Source: Ypsolopha sequella (taxonomy: Eukaryota > Arthropoda > Insecta > Lepidoptera > Ypsolophidae). Taken from it: DNA of 64,000 nucleotides. The DNA lies in contig OW203997.1 of assembly GCA_934047225.1 (NCBI GenBank), positions 3,582,417-3,646,416 of the forward strand, read 5' to 3'. Numbering within the stretch: the first letter of the stretch is position 1; every line of letters starts with the position of its first letter. The translations under genes and the position numbers were made by a program. The notes under the pieces are model-generated. The model was not told the origin of the DNA and made no database searches. It saw nothing but the letters and a program-made list of their open reading frames with translations. Shown piece by piece: positions 1 through 12,600 of the stretch.

Positions 1-617
1 TTTATACTATAATTTTTGTTAGATCTATTCGTAGCTAGTTTCACTTTTATAATAACACGGATACATATATTAAAATAAATAAGTAATGTCACAGCCAGTC
101 ATGAGAGCGAACACCGAACGAAACGAAAGCGCGCGCCATCTACCAAGTAGTCCACAAACTACGCTTCCAGCGTGCTTTGATAAGTCATGCGTGACGCAAT
201 CGGCAGTCCCAGCTTTTTATTTCACGATTCATGTTTTTCTTCTGGATTTTGATAGAGATTACATAACGACTGACATTCGAGCATGACCCTTTTAAATATA
301 TCAGAATCATCGTGAAATATTGTTACAACTATGAACGTTTCAAACGCGCTTGAGTCTATTTTCGCAATGCCATATGAAAATAACCTCAAAATAAAAACGA
401 TTTATCATAAAAAGTTATTAAAAGATGGTGTCCGTTTTAAATGGATAGTCAAACCGTGTTATTTTGAATTTGTTCTTTATCATTGACCACAATATATTTG
501 TGTACTCTCTTAAGGCATTTTGCTTATGGGGAACTGACCGTCTCCTTTGGCTGTGCAAATGAATTCATTACATTTGTCAGAGAACTATAAAATAGTGTAA
601 GTTATAGTGTAAATTAC
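1..617. other. Haspin intron, left edge
   Basis: This is intronic sequence downstream of haspin exon 8. I see no further exon with the haspin C-lobe signature and no clear repeat. The next exon should be to the left of the window. Confidence 0.5.
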
Positions 618-3600
618 CTCGTTGAAAGAATCGGTAGCATTCTCTATGGTATGTAGATCCAAAGTTTCACCGTCCTTGCCCTCATCAAAATGCGCTTCGA
701 TTTCTGCTATGGGAGCGCGCAGTGCGCTCAATTCCCTGCAAACAACACACAAAATAAATATCATGACGACTTGAGGAGGACGCCTAAGATGTAACGAGAC
801 GTTGCTTTTCAAAATTTTGATTTGACGCGATAGGAACGACGTCATCTATAGGCAAATCGGATAAGCGGGAATGACCGGCAGCAGGCTTGATGGAGAGTGT
901 ATCTCTCACACAGTCAAAGCCCCTGTAGCGTCGCGGGCGAAGACCAACTTGACCGGCCAGCCTAGTTGTTAAGTTTCGAATAATTTCTGGGAATTGAACC
1001 CACGCCTTTAGAGTCTAAGCCGCAGCTCACTCAAACTACTGAACGACTGAGGTGTCTTAAATGTAATTATCTAGTTTCGCAGACAAGGAAACACGGGTTG
1101 GCGTTTTGCCACACGGAAATTGTATCAGAATTACAAACTAACAATGTACCAACAGAGTGGAAGATGAGAGACCCGTATTCCGTAGTCAACAACAAGGAAC
1201 CCTCATAGTTTTGCCTTGTCCGTCTGTCTGTCTGTCCGCGGCTTAGCTTAGAGACTATTAGTACTAGAAAGCTGTAATTTGGCATGGGTATACATATTTA
1301 TCACGCCGATAAAGTGGTACAGTAAAATTTAGAAAAATATATTTTTTTAGGGTACCTCCCCTACACGTAAAGTGGGGATGTTTTTTTTTTCTCGTCTATC
1401 CCCTAGTGTGGGCCCCACACTGTGGGGTGTCGTTGGATAGGTAATTTAAAAATATTGGGGGTGCGAGATGACCATTTTTCGATCCAGGGTTCCGTTTGCG
1501 AAATATTAAGCTTAAAAGTGTTAATTTTTGTTAGAGTCAAGTGTCCCCCCCCTATGCCAGCGAAACGGTTGTATTTGGAGACATGAAAAAAAATCACAGC
1601 AGTAGTATACATGACGAAATTAAAAGGAAAACTATCACAGCTAAGTAAGCTTTACAAGTTAACGAGTACAGATCGCGCCAAACTTTTAGTCCCCTCTAAA
1701 CACTGGGCGATTCGCATCAGTAGGAACAAAATATATGGGCCGTTCTTGGGAAGAGCAGCTTCCGAGCGTACTAGATGTTTGGCGCGATCTGTATTAGTCG
1801 ACAAACTTATAAAATGTACTTGGAGAAGAAGTCCGCATATTGTGCAGGGCAACTATGGAACCCTACACTGCGCGCGGCCCGACACGCACTTGGCCGGTTT
1901 TTACAATTTAATTCCCAACCCGTTTAGGATATAACGCAATTTTCAAGGGAATGCAGCCTAGGTACACATTTTAGATACCATTCATGATCGACGTAAACAA
2001 CAATGACGATGTCAAAAAACCAGAACAAAATTCAAGAGACAAGGAAAATAATGACGTATTCGGATAAATCAGCCACCAATTGCGTGTTGTTCTCACGAAA
2101 CGGGTCAATTACCTCATGCCAGGGGCGGCCATTTCGAATAATTTTAATACAAGATATCTTGAATGTGTGTGCTTTCATTAAAATTTGGTACACAAGTCAT
2201 TGTAGTATTACCTGCATATTATGTGTTTATCATTGTTAAAGAACTTAGTAACCAACTAGGTATTGATTAAGTTATTTCTCTTAAGAGGCTATGCGAATTT
2301 TATTTTTGTCACTATCACTCCAAGCGAAAAATCGCGCAGTGCGAGAGGGGCGGATTCAGGGCAAAAGGGGAAAAAGTTGGTTTTATATTTTTATTAAAAA
2401 AACTAAAATAGCTAGCAAAATTTCAAATATCAAATCTTTAGATATTGTTGAAACACACCTAATAAAATATGTTTGAGTTCTGTATATGGTTCCTATTCGT
2501 CAAACGAGGAGAAAAAGTGTGTTTGAAGACCTCATTGCAACAATTTTTTCTATCGAGGAAAATTTATCCAAACATGTTTTCCAATTTCAAAACCCTAGAT
2601 TATATAGTCAAAATGCATATACCAGAAATTTATCAACATTTTCCGTGTATTTCATGAAATACACAGAAGCGAAACACCCGTATTTTTTTCGCATATCGCC
2701 TTAACGGTATGTTTAAAAATTGAATGAATGAATAAAATGCACCGATCCCAGCGTGGCTTGACCAGACTCGATTAACGAATTAACCCAAGTATTTACAAGT
2801 ATTTACATTAGCCCCTGAAGCCCCATGTTTTATGTGACTACAGGAACCATTGCATATCCAAGAGTAGACCGGGGGGCACTGTAATGGTAGGGAAGACCGT
2901 GCCTTCAGGATGTGGATACTGTGGATAAGATAGTAGAGAGTAACGGATATGCATCCTAGAGTACTCCTTGGATTGTGGAGAGACGAGATTTTTTGTTAGT
3001 TAAACCGTAAAGAACAATTTCATTTTAGGAAATTATTCTCACGTATAAGAAACAGCATGAAAATATTGTTCAAAGTCAAGCTGTTTGAAGAATAAAATTG
3101 GTTGTTTTTTTGATGTTTGTATGGTTTTTGCACTAAAATACAAGGAAAATATTGCTTAGAAAGATTTGTTTATGGAATCTTTTTTTCGTTTATCGCGTCC
3201 ATGTGAAAAGTATTATTTTTTCCTATTTTGCGCTATCCGGAGACCCAGCGACGTGTTATGCAGTGCGCGCTGATATGAACGTTATTTTAATATAGTTTCT
3301 GTCGATATTTGTACCAACACAGGTCGACTCAAGGTCGTTGGTGACTACCTGCCTCTTAAAACGTTAAGGTTCTCTACCGCCACTTTATCATTAAATGAGT
3401 CAACATTTTATTGTTTGAAAGAGTTACTTGTACAATCAAGTTTTAAACAAAGGATAAGCTAAAATAACAAAGAACTACGGTTACATAAAGCTTCAATTAC
3501 CCCACCGCGTATGAGAGACGTAGTTGTAAATTGTATGACAGTACAAAATAATAATTCACGAATTAATTATGACCTGTTGCTTTCCCAAAGCCTTAATGAA

Positions 3601-6600
3601 GAATTAAGACGTTTTAAATGACGTATTGCAAATACATTTTTACTAAGAAACGAAATGTTATTTTTGATGACGCTTATATGCGAAAATAATGATGCAACTA
3701 GTCTTGATATTTGAAATGAAATGAGATATATTTGTTTATGTAATGTAGGTATATCAGATACACTTAATACAGGTCGGTTTTTTACATAGAGTGTATAAAG
3801 TAATTTCTTGGTAGTGAAAGTTCGCCATTATTGTGTTCACTCGGTGAAGTCGGCTTCAAACGTATGACTAAGAGACACTTGCTCGTAATTTTCAATATGT
3901 AGAAAGTACGGTTTTCGCAAATGATATCGCGACTTGCAACCTTTTTGCTAAAAAAACGCAGTGATGCAATTAACCCAGTAACCCGGTTTACGGAGAAATA
4001 CACGCCATTGTAATGTACACATTTATGTAACGATCCAAGTTATTCATTGCTACTAACTGGTTTTGAATACACTGAATAATTTATTGCATTTCTAAATTAA
4101 ATTGCAGTGTTTCGAATATACAGTACCCTCTCGCTAATCCGCCACCAAAAAATCCGGACTACCGGCGGATTATAATGTACAGGAACATCAAATTGAGGAA
4201 AACAACAAAAAAACATAGTAGTTTTGTATTAGTACTTACTTATGAAGGTAAATACATATGTACATTTGTATTAAAATTTAAAAATTAACTGACACATTAA
4301 CTGATTACTCAGGTTTTGAAAAATATCGCTCTAATTTGGCTTGTTTTTTACCAGAATAAATCTTCGTAATAACATGATTACAGAGAGACATCGACTTGCA
4401 AAAAATTGGCGGATTATAGTAGTTGTCGGATTATCAAGCGGCGGACTAGCGAGAGAGTACTGTATTTTGATACGTTTTTAAAAAGTCATACGTGATATTA
4501 TTTCTTTCAATGTAAGACTCCATTGTAACTGCTCATTTTAATCTTTAATAAGATAATAAGTTTAAATACGTTTATGTATAAAGCATTTAAGAAGGTAAAA
4601 TATTTGGCGAGTGACGTAAATTGAAAACTGCGCTATTTACTATCCGGGATATTGAACTTACAATTTTTCAATGTTATCCGTATCAGGTATATAACATATG
4701 AGTCACGGTTTAGGCATATGACTCATGTTTTTAGCGTTTTTATAAAGAACCGCGTTAAGGCGCCATATGCTGCAGAAGTGCTGTCACTTAAGAAAAAAAA
4801 ATCATTATTTACTTACTAGAATAATTATTGGAAATAAGTAAATGCGTAGATATAGCAATGAACTATTTTTAGATACGTTTCATAAACAACGTCTTGGATG
4901 AGGTAAAATTTTAACTTGTGCCAAAAGCGACCGATTTTAGCAAAAGTAAAAATTTTAGCTCATCAAAGACAATGATCAAAGACAATGTAGCCGATTCTGA
5001 AGGCTTTAGTTTTAGTTTTAGTGCTGTCAAGACTAAATTTTCATCATTGCAAAATAGTTCATAAGTGTGAAGCACAGAAGCTAAATTACTTTGGACAAAT
5101 TTAAGTCTTGGCAGCACTAAAACTAAAATTAAAGCCTTCAGAATCGGCTTTGTTGTCTATGAAAACCATGCTATTTAAAAATAGTTCATTGCTATATCTA
5201 CGCATTTACTTGAGCTGATTTTCAATAATTATTCTAGTAAGTAAATAACGTTTTTTTTTTTTCTAAAGTGGCAGCGCTTTAGCAGCATAAAGCGCCTTAA
5301 TCATGCATGGCAAAGTCATTATATGATGGTTTTTGGTTCCGAGAGAATATCATTACAAGAAAAATATGTGAAATTTACCTACACATGAGAATGTAGACAA
5401 ATCCCATTCACGCGTGTGAATTTTTACAATGAGAATTAAATATTTTTTCTATTTTATATTACCAAATCTACGGATGTCAAACATGGACCCTTACCGACAA
5501 AATCAAACAAAAAAATAAGAACTACACAAAGGGCCATGGATAGAAATATGCTAAAAATAAAAAGAATGCAAAAAATCAGAAGCAAAGACATTATGTGTTT
5601 GCTTGTGTATGAGACAAAACCAAAATACAAGATGCACTCACACAGACCCTTAAACTAAAATGGCGATGGGCAGGACACTTAGCTCAATACAAAGACAAAA
5701 GATGGACAATACAACTAAATGGAAGGGTCCCATTGGGAAAAGAAAAGCTGACAGACCCTATAAAAGATGGGTGGGTGGAGACGGCTGGAAAGGACTGGCT
5801 AAAAAAAGGCGGAAGACAGGGAGACTTGGAACAAGCTGGAGGAGGCCTACACCCAGAGAGGGGTCAAAATCTGCAGAAACTAACACTACTAACAATTAAA
5901 CTAAGAAAACACTAACAATATTAATAACTGTGTATTAAAAATGTGTAAAATCTAACACTTGTAAAATTTTGAATGAAAAGGCTTTATTATTTATATTATT
6001 ATATTACCAAAGTTTCCGATTAGTATTGTGCCAGCATTATAGGTATAAAAATCAAAAGCATATGTTGCAATATGGAAAAAACCATTTTCTATTTGGAAAC
6101 ATTTCAAGTTATTATGAGAGTCAACATGAGACTAGAGGATGTTTGTTTAATAACAAACTGAGTATAATGCAAATGCTATCGCTATAATGTTGTACGTTGA
6201 CTTGCGATAGTTCCCAGGGTACCGCCATAAACATGCATGTATTTATCTAGTAGATGCATCAACCTAGCCGTATCTATGTATTGCAAAGATCAGGCACGCG
6301 CAGTTTGAGATTTTGGTACACAGTCTTTATATTACAATAACCCATCCGCCAGTTTTCGTCACGCTTGGTGGTCCTCTTGGGAGTGATGCATGTACTCTTA
6401 CACGCTGGGTTGGTGCCGAAACCTTCGCTTCGGTGACGCCGCTGCCTATCTCCACTGTTTTGTTTAAGGCCCTGCAATTGGGGATGGACATATACCACCA
6501 TCAACCGGTCCTATGGATGATGGGCTGGTTGTGTCTGTTAGAGAGCTTTTCTCTCACTCTTCCCCAAATAACTTCAGACGTTAGCGAGTAAGATTATGGT

Positions 6601-9600
6601 ACCACCACACCACAGTCGAGCCTGACATCAGCTCTATAACCTTGGTTATATTTAGTAATTTCAAAATGTACATATTATCCAGTTATACCTAGGACACTTA
6701 GCTACTCATTAGAGACAACCTCGTCTAAATACGTTCAGTAGCCTTTTTTACACACAGATAGATAAGACAATCTAGCTGATTCTAAAGGTTTTAGGTAACA
6801 CCACAAACACTTCTTCAAAGACACGTACTGCAACAATGTAATATTGCTATTAATCTAAAAACAAACTCACATAGCAATCACAATCTCAGAGATGATCTCG
6901 TGGAAGTCTTTCTGAGTCTCCCCGTTGACTTTGATGCTGCCAGCGACTGGGACTACCTTCATGACCCGAGCTCCATCCCGAGCCTTCCACAGGAACACTT
7001 CTCCGTACACACCTTCGCCAATCTTGTGGCAGTTCTTTAGGACCCTGCACAATCACATTCAAATTCTACATACGAACAATAGACAGTTTTATATAAATGG
7101 CTGCGTTCATGTTGAACACGATTTTTAATTCCGGCAGTTTTACAAACCTAAAACTGCATAACGGAATTATAGAGATTATCATCTCGAAAATAGAATTGAA
7201 ATGTATGGAAATCCTAGCAATCAGAACTTTAGTCTCTGGCTCTGTAAATAGCTTGTCTGATCAGTTGGGTGCCTAACTCCTTCATCTGTAATATGGATAG
7301 CAGAACAAAGGCTTCAAAATGGTCTCCTGTGCATGAAAATGTTGCTTAGGGCTAGATTTCGTGTTGCTGAGTATATCTAAACAAATTTTTAGGTTTTTAG
7401 GACTCTCTTTTTTTTCCTTTACAACACTACTCTAATAATTATTTAAATTAAATAACAATAGAAACAAAATGTAAAAAAAAAACAGACTCAGTAACACATG
7501 TTATTTACATTTACCTTCAATTTATTTTTCCTAAACAATACTCTCTAATAAAGAAAACTGAGTCATAATCAGAGGACAGACCTTTGGAAGTGGGGATTGA
7601 GAATTTATACATGTAATTAACATGACTGATTGTTAAAATATAATTTTTCAGTAACAGCATTACAAATAATAAAATTATTTTCTGTGAGTACTAGGTTAGC
7701 ACTGTGACTATTTCTATCAATATAATAAAATTTTACTTAAATGAAAAGGATAAAATTTTTCATCATATCTAATCTACACATACAATTCCCAAACCCCTCT
7801 ATTAAAAGTTTAACCTTAAATCGTAATGAATAAGGTCGTATAGCTTACGTATCGGGATAACATTCATCAAACAGTATCGGAACAGTTTGATTGCAGCGTC
7901 GCAAGACGGAGCCACGGGCTGACGCCTCAAGGTCCTCATGGACTTTTTCTACGATTGTACCCTCGTGCTCTGGATCACCGATCGACAGTTTTGAAAACTC
8001 GATGACGGTATCATCACAGTCCTCGTGTAGAAATCCTGAGGAGAAACTAGCGTCATCAATTTCGAGGTCGTATTCATGACACACACATAGGAAGTACTAG
8101 CACTGTACGAACTTTCCCCCCATGTGCTGCGTAATCAATGTAGTTACGTGAGTTATAATAAAGGTTTCCTAAATAAAAGTGATAACTGACCTGAGTATTG
8201 CAGGAAAAGATGCATGCACTTGGCTTGAGACACTTTTTATGAACAAAGGGCACAGAAGCAAGGCTATTATCCCGTTATGGGATAATGGCAGCCAACTACA
8301 GTCAAAAAGTTATAACAACACGATTCACTAAATAGAGTGTACACTACTTATGTATTCAGTAAAAGTCAGTAATTTACCAAGTATAGCAAGTCAATTACGC
8401 AATTAAAAACAAAAAAACTGAAAATTTATTATCAAAGACACCAACGACAGCGTCTTCCGCGAAGCCGTTTTGCCTCAATGACAGTGTGGCCGTGTGTAAA
8501 TAATAAAATAAGAATAACATTCTTTGGTAATATCCTACTCGGAATGGTAGAACAGTAGCGTTTTTTTTTGTCATGGCCGCACTAGTCAGTGCATTTACGA
8601 AGACCGCTACATCGTTAAAATATTTTAAATTTCTTAGAAAGTAGGCAAGTTTGAAAATGTTTGTCACATTTTGTCTCTCAGACCCAGTTCTTCCGGCTCG
8701 TCCAAATAAAATTTGAAAGACAAATTAAAAGAATCCGTACCTGATAAATCATCAAATGTTGCCGTTGTATGTAGGCTTAGTCGGGAACTATTTGGTTCCT
8801 GAAAAGAACATACAAATCAACAACATTATGTACCATGCGTAGTAAAACCAGTATTTACTACACGAACCTTGCTAGGCTGCTACTATAAAAATATATTTTT
8901 AGACTAACTTTTAAAATCTTAACAGTGGCTCGGTGAGGCTTCGAGATAATACTGCTTCGGCAACTACTGAATGATTCATTATGTAGTGGACCTAAAACAA
9001 AACATTTAACAAGGTAAATTAATTTAAATGTAATATATATTGGCGCTTTATCCACAGAGTGGTCTGTGGCTTTATCTAACAATACAATATAAATAAAACG
9101 GAACACAAACCTGACATTAGACACACTAAAACTTTTGACTGACACAACACAAGAAACAAAATTGACTGACTTGGACAAAGTTTGAAAAGAAATGAGTTTA
9201 TACTGAAGTCTGCATATTCGCATAAAACCTTTTTCGTAAGAAGTTTGAAATAGGCATTTCAAGGAGGTCCCAATCTTCGAAAAGTATTTCTTCAATATGT
9301 CCCAAGCAGTTTGCTCTAAAACATTTTCTTTGGGTTCTAGGAGATAAAAAAGGGTTCCATTTTGTCAAGTTCTTCCAGTGTTTTTGTATCCACTATAAAA
9401 ATAGTGACCGGAGTTTACTGTCTCAAATATAAGGATGAAATTTTCAGTGTTCAGTCCGGAGTCGAAATAATTAAATAGGACACTTACCCTAATTTTGAAA
9501 TTACGAAATTACTCACCTTTATGCTCTTGTAGTTCCATAGTGCTTATTATACTTTCGCGATATTTCCTTCCCTTTTGAATGAGATCTTCATCATCCAGTA

Positions 9601-12600
9601 ATGAACAATCACTCAACATGGTCATCCTTCTGTATATACTCAAAGACCTTTGCCATTTCTTTCCAGGTTGTAAAACTATTGTTGGTTTCATCACCGTTGT
9701 ATCCAACCGTGTAACTTCTGGTTGTTCAAAACTATCTCTATCTGGTAGACTAGGACTTTCTCTTAGAGTAGTTGAGTTTCTATCACTATCTAAGAATTTC
9801 GGAAGACTTAATAATTCAGCTTCTATATCTACAATACTGTTTTCTTGTACAGGAACAGTTTTATTGTTAGGTTGGTTTTCTTTAGTATTGTATATACTTT
9901 TGCTAAGAATAGTTTTGTCTCCATTGGAGCTAGATGTACTGGCACCAGAGCTATCTAGCACCATTATAAGGGAATCAGCAGTTATTTTTTTTCTTCTGGT
10001 TGTGACAAAGCACAATTTTTCTTCATCATTGCTTTGGGAATCAGTAGTTTCTTCTGAATCTATCTGTATCATTGCATGCGAGCTTTCAGCTTCAAATTGG
10101 TCTACATTCACTATAGTTTTATCTTCATCGTCTTGGATAAATATATCTTGATCACCATTTTGATTTTCAGACTCTGTACTGCTCAAATGATAAAACTCAG
10201 TCATTTTGTCATAATACCTTTGAAACGTGGAATTATTTAATTTTTCTAATATTATAACAGCTTTTTTAGCATTTGGTACACTATTTTCATCGTTAGGAAT
10301 GTCATTCTCGAGTTCTAAGCTATTACAGGTATCATACAAAGATTCTCTTTCAGCGTCAATGCTTGTTTGTGAGTTTTCTATTTCACTACTTTTATTGCCA
10401 TCAGAATAAACACTAATACATTGACTTTGGCTTATATTATCTTGAGAGCAAGACACATTTTCGAAAATGCTTTTATTTTCTTTATATAAAGTCTTCTGTG
10501 TCTTAGGCTCTGCATTCTCCACCATTGTTACTTCGATCATAGAGTTTTCATAACTATTTCTGACATCTTTACCAACATTAGAAACCTCAGTGACATTAGA
10601 GAACCCTAAAAATGGCTCCTTTTCTGCACTCAATTGAATTTCACTACTTTCAGGAGTAGTTTTGTTCTCATCAAAAATATAATTTAACTCCTCTGACTTT
10701 TCAGGCTGGAAAGATTTATTTTCTTTCAAGCTACTTGTTGATCTCTTCTTTTTTTGTCCTCCAAGACATCTTCTTGTGCTCTGAAGAACTAAACTCTTTT
10801 TGGGCAATGAATTGTTTACTTCTGATGACTTGACATCATTATTTTCTTCGAAAATAGTAATTTCTTGTAAATTCATACATTTGGAACTGTGATTTGAAAA
10901 TCCTAAGAATGCAGTAGTTTCTGTACGACATTGAAGCAAAGATTCATCTTGTTTAGTTATTTCTTTATTTTCAGTTACTTCTTCTACCTGGTTTGGACGA
11001 GATTTTTTTTTTGAACTATTTTTAGTACTCTTCTTTCTCTGACTTACATTAGAATGGCTACTGCTATTACTTCTAAGACTTTTAAAGGAACATTTTAGTA
11101 CTGGTGATGGGTCTTTAATTTCAACAGAGACTCTGAGTTCTTCAGGTAATATCTCATTTTCGACTAAAGCAACAGATTCATTTATTTTATTGACATCTTC
11201 AACTTTATTATTTTCACTGTCATCTAGGTTTCCCATAGCTATTGGAGAGAAATGATTATAGATGGATTTGCTTCGATATTTTTCTGTAAATGGAGTGCTA
11301 CATAGTGGAGAATTTATGGCACTGGGGGATGGAAAATTTTTTGTCAGTCTGTTCCGGTACAGTGCAGTTTTCTGAACTGAACTCCTTGGGGTTTGCTTTT
11401 CTATAATATTATTTTCTACAAATTGGTTAATAGACTCATCTCGGTTTATTGTGCTACTTTTCTTTTCCTTTTCAATGATTAGTGCATGTTGTCCGAAGTT
11501 AATTTTATCAGCATTTTCTTTGTCAGTATCTGTAAATTAAATGAAAAACATTTATGTATCATCAGCATAAATAAAAAATAAATCTTTATAATTTACTTAC
11601 CAAAGCTATCACTGCTTGAGTAGTTGTACTTTTTTGTGGTTGCTTTGGATGTCTTTTTACAGCTGTAAGTTTTACCCCTGAATTAAAAAAGATGCTCTTA
11701 ACAAAACCATGTTGTGTAATACAGAGTATAAGCATAATTTTACTGTATGAAAATAACAGGTGCTGAATGAGGCTTGCTTATAATAATGTCTAGTAAAAAA
11801 CAGCCTATACCCAGCACTGGGCTTTAACCCTTAACCACTGACGTGACGTATGTCTCTCAGACATTATCAGAAAACATTTAAATTGTTATTTTGCTTTGCA
11901 GTATACCATTGGGTCATTCCATATTTAAACGCTACCATACTTAAAAATAACAAATTAAATTATTTTTATCTATATTGCTTAAAATAACCTATATTACATA
12001 AGTCATTGGTATTTGATAAGAAATTTATTTACATATACTTACATAGGTATTTACTTTTTAAAATTGTTGAAATAAAAAAATTTTTTTACCTGCTTATATA
12101 TTTTATAACAGCGCTAATGACAAACCCTCATGGTCTTTGTTGTTTTTTTTTTCTGGCTCCTAGATATTATATATGACAATAAATGAATAAATAAATAATA
12201 TAAAATTATAACCTTAAGTTAAATTGTATAAAACTTAACTTCATTACAATACATTTTGTTTTAATTTTACTTTTTTAGTTAAAGATAGGGTTGGTACCTG
12301 TCCAGGTTTCCCCGGATTAGTCCTAGTTTAAATGGCTTTCAGGGAATGTACAGGAGGGGTTTTGCATACTGTCCGGGTTTCAAATTCTTGCATGCTATCA
12401 TGTGATTGTATCATACTATAGTGAGAAAAGCATAGAATTTCATATTTTGTTAAGTTTAGAAGTTTTAATTTTGTTACCCAAACGAAAAGAAAGCATGTTC
12501 AGTTTACTTCTTAGTTAAGAAGATTTGTTTTTATTTCTTGAATGATGAGACATGTTTAATTTGAAATGATATTGTTACCAAAGTCTCAGGTATTTTGTTT

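Noticed and set aside
6313..6591. 92-codon plus-strand frame in a haspin intron
   Set aside because: No family resemblance, no splice context, and the opposite strand is equally open.
8036..8096. Longer haspin exon 6 beginning at 8096
   Set aside because: The acceptor TTTCTCCTCAG ending at 8036 is much better and keeps phase with the preceding exon; the longer form does not.
8858..9295. Extra haspin exon in a 145-codon frame
   Set aside because: Exon 3 joins in phase directly to 8991-8909, and no acceptor/donor pair in the rest of the frame keeps phase on both sides. Only its end is used.
9579..10151. 190-codon frame on the plus strand
   Set aside because: It is the antisense of haspin exon 3. 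The peptide is Leu/Ser/Phe-rich, as expected from the reverse of Glu/Asn/Lys-rich coding sequence.
11230..11236. Haspin exon 3 starting at the ATG at 11236
   Set aside because: The frame upstream stays open to an acceptor at 11530, looks coding, and joins in phase to the exon 11677-11601.
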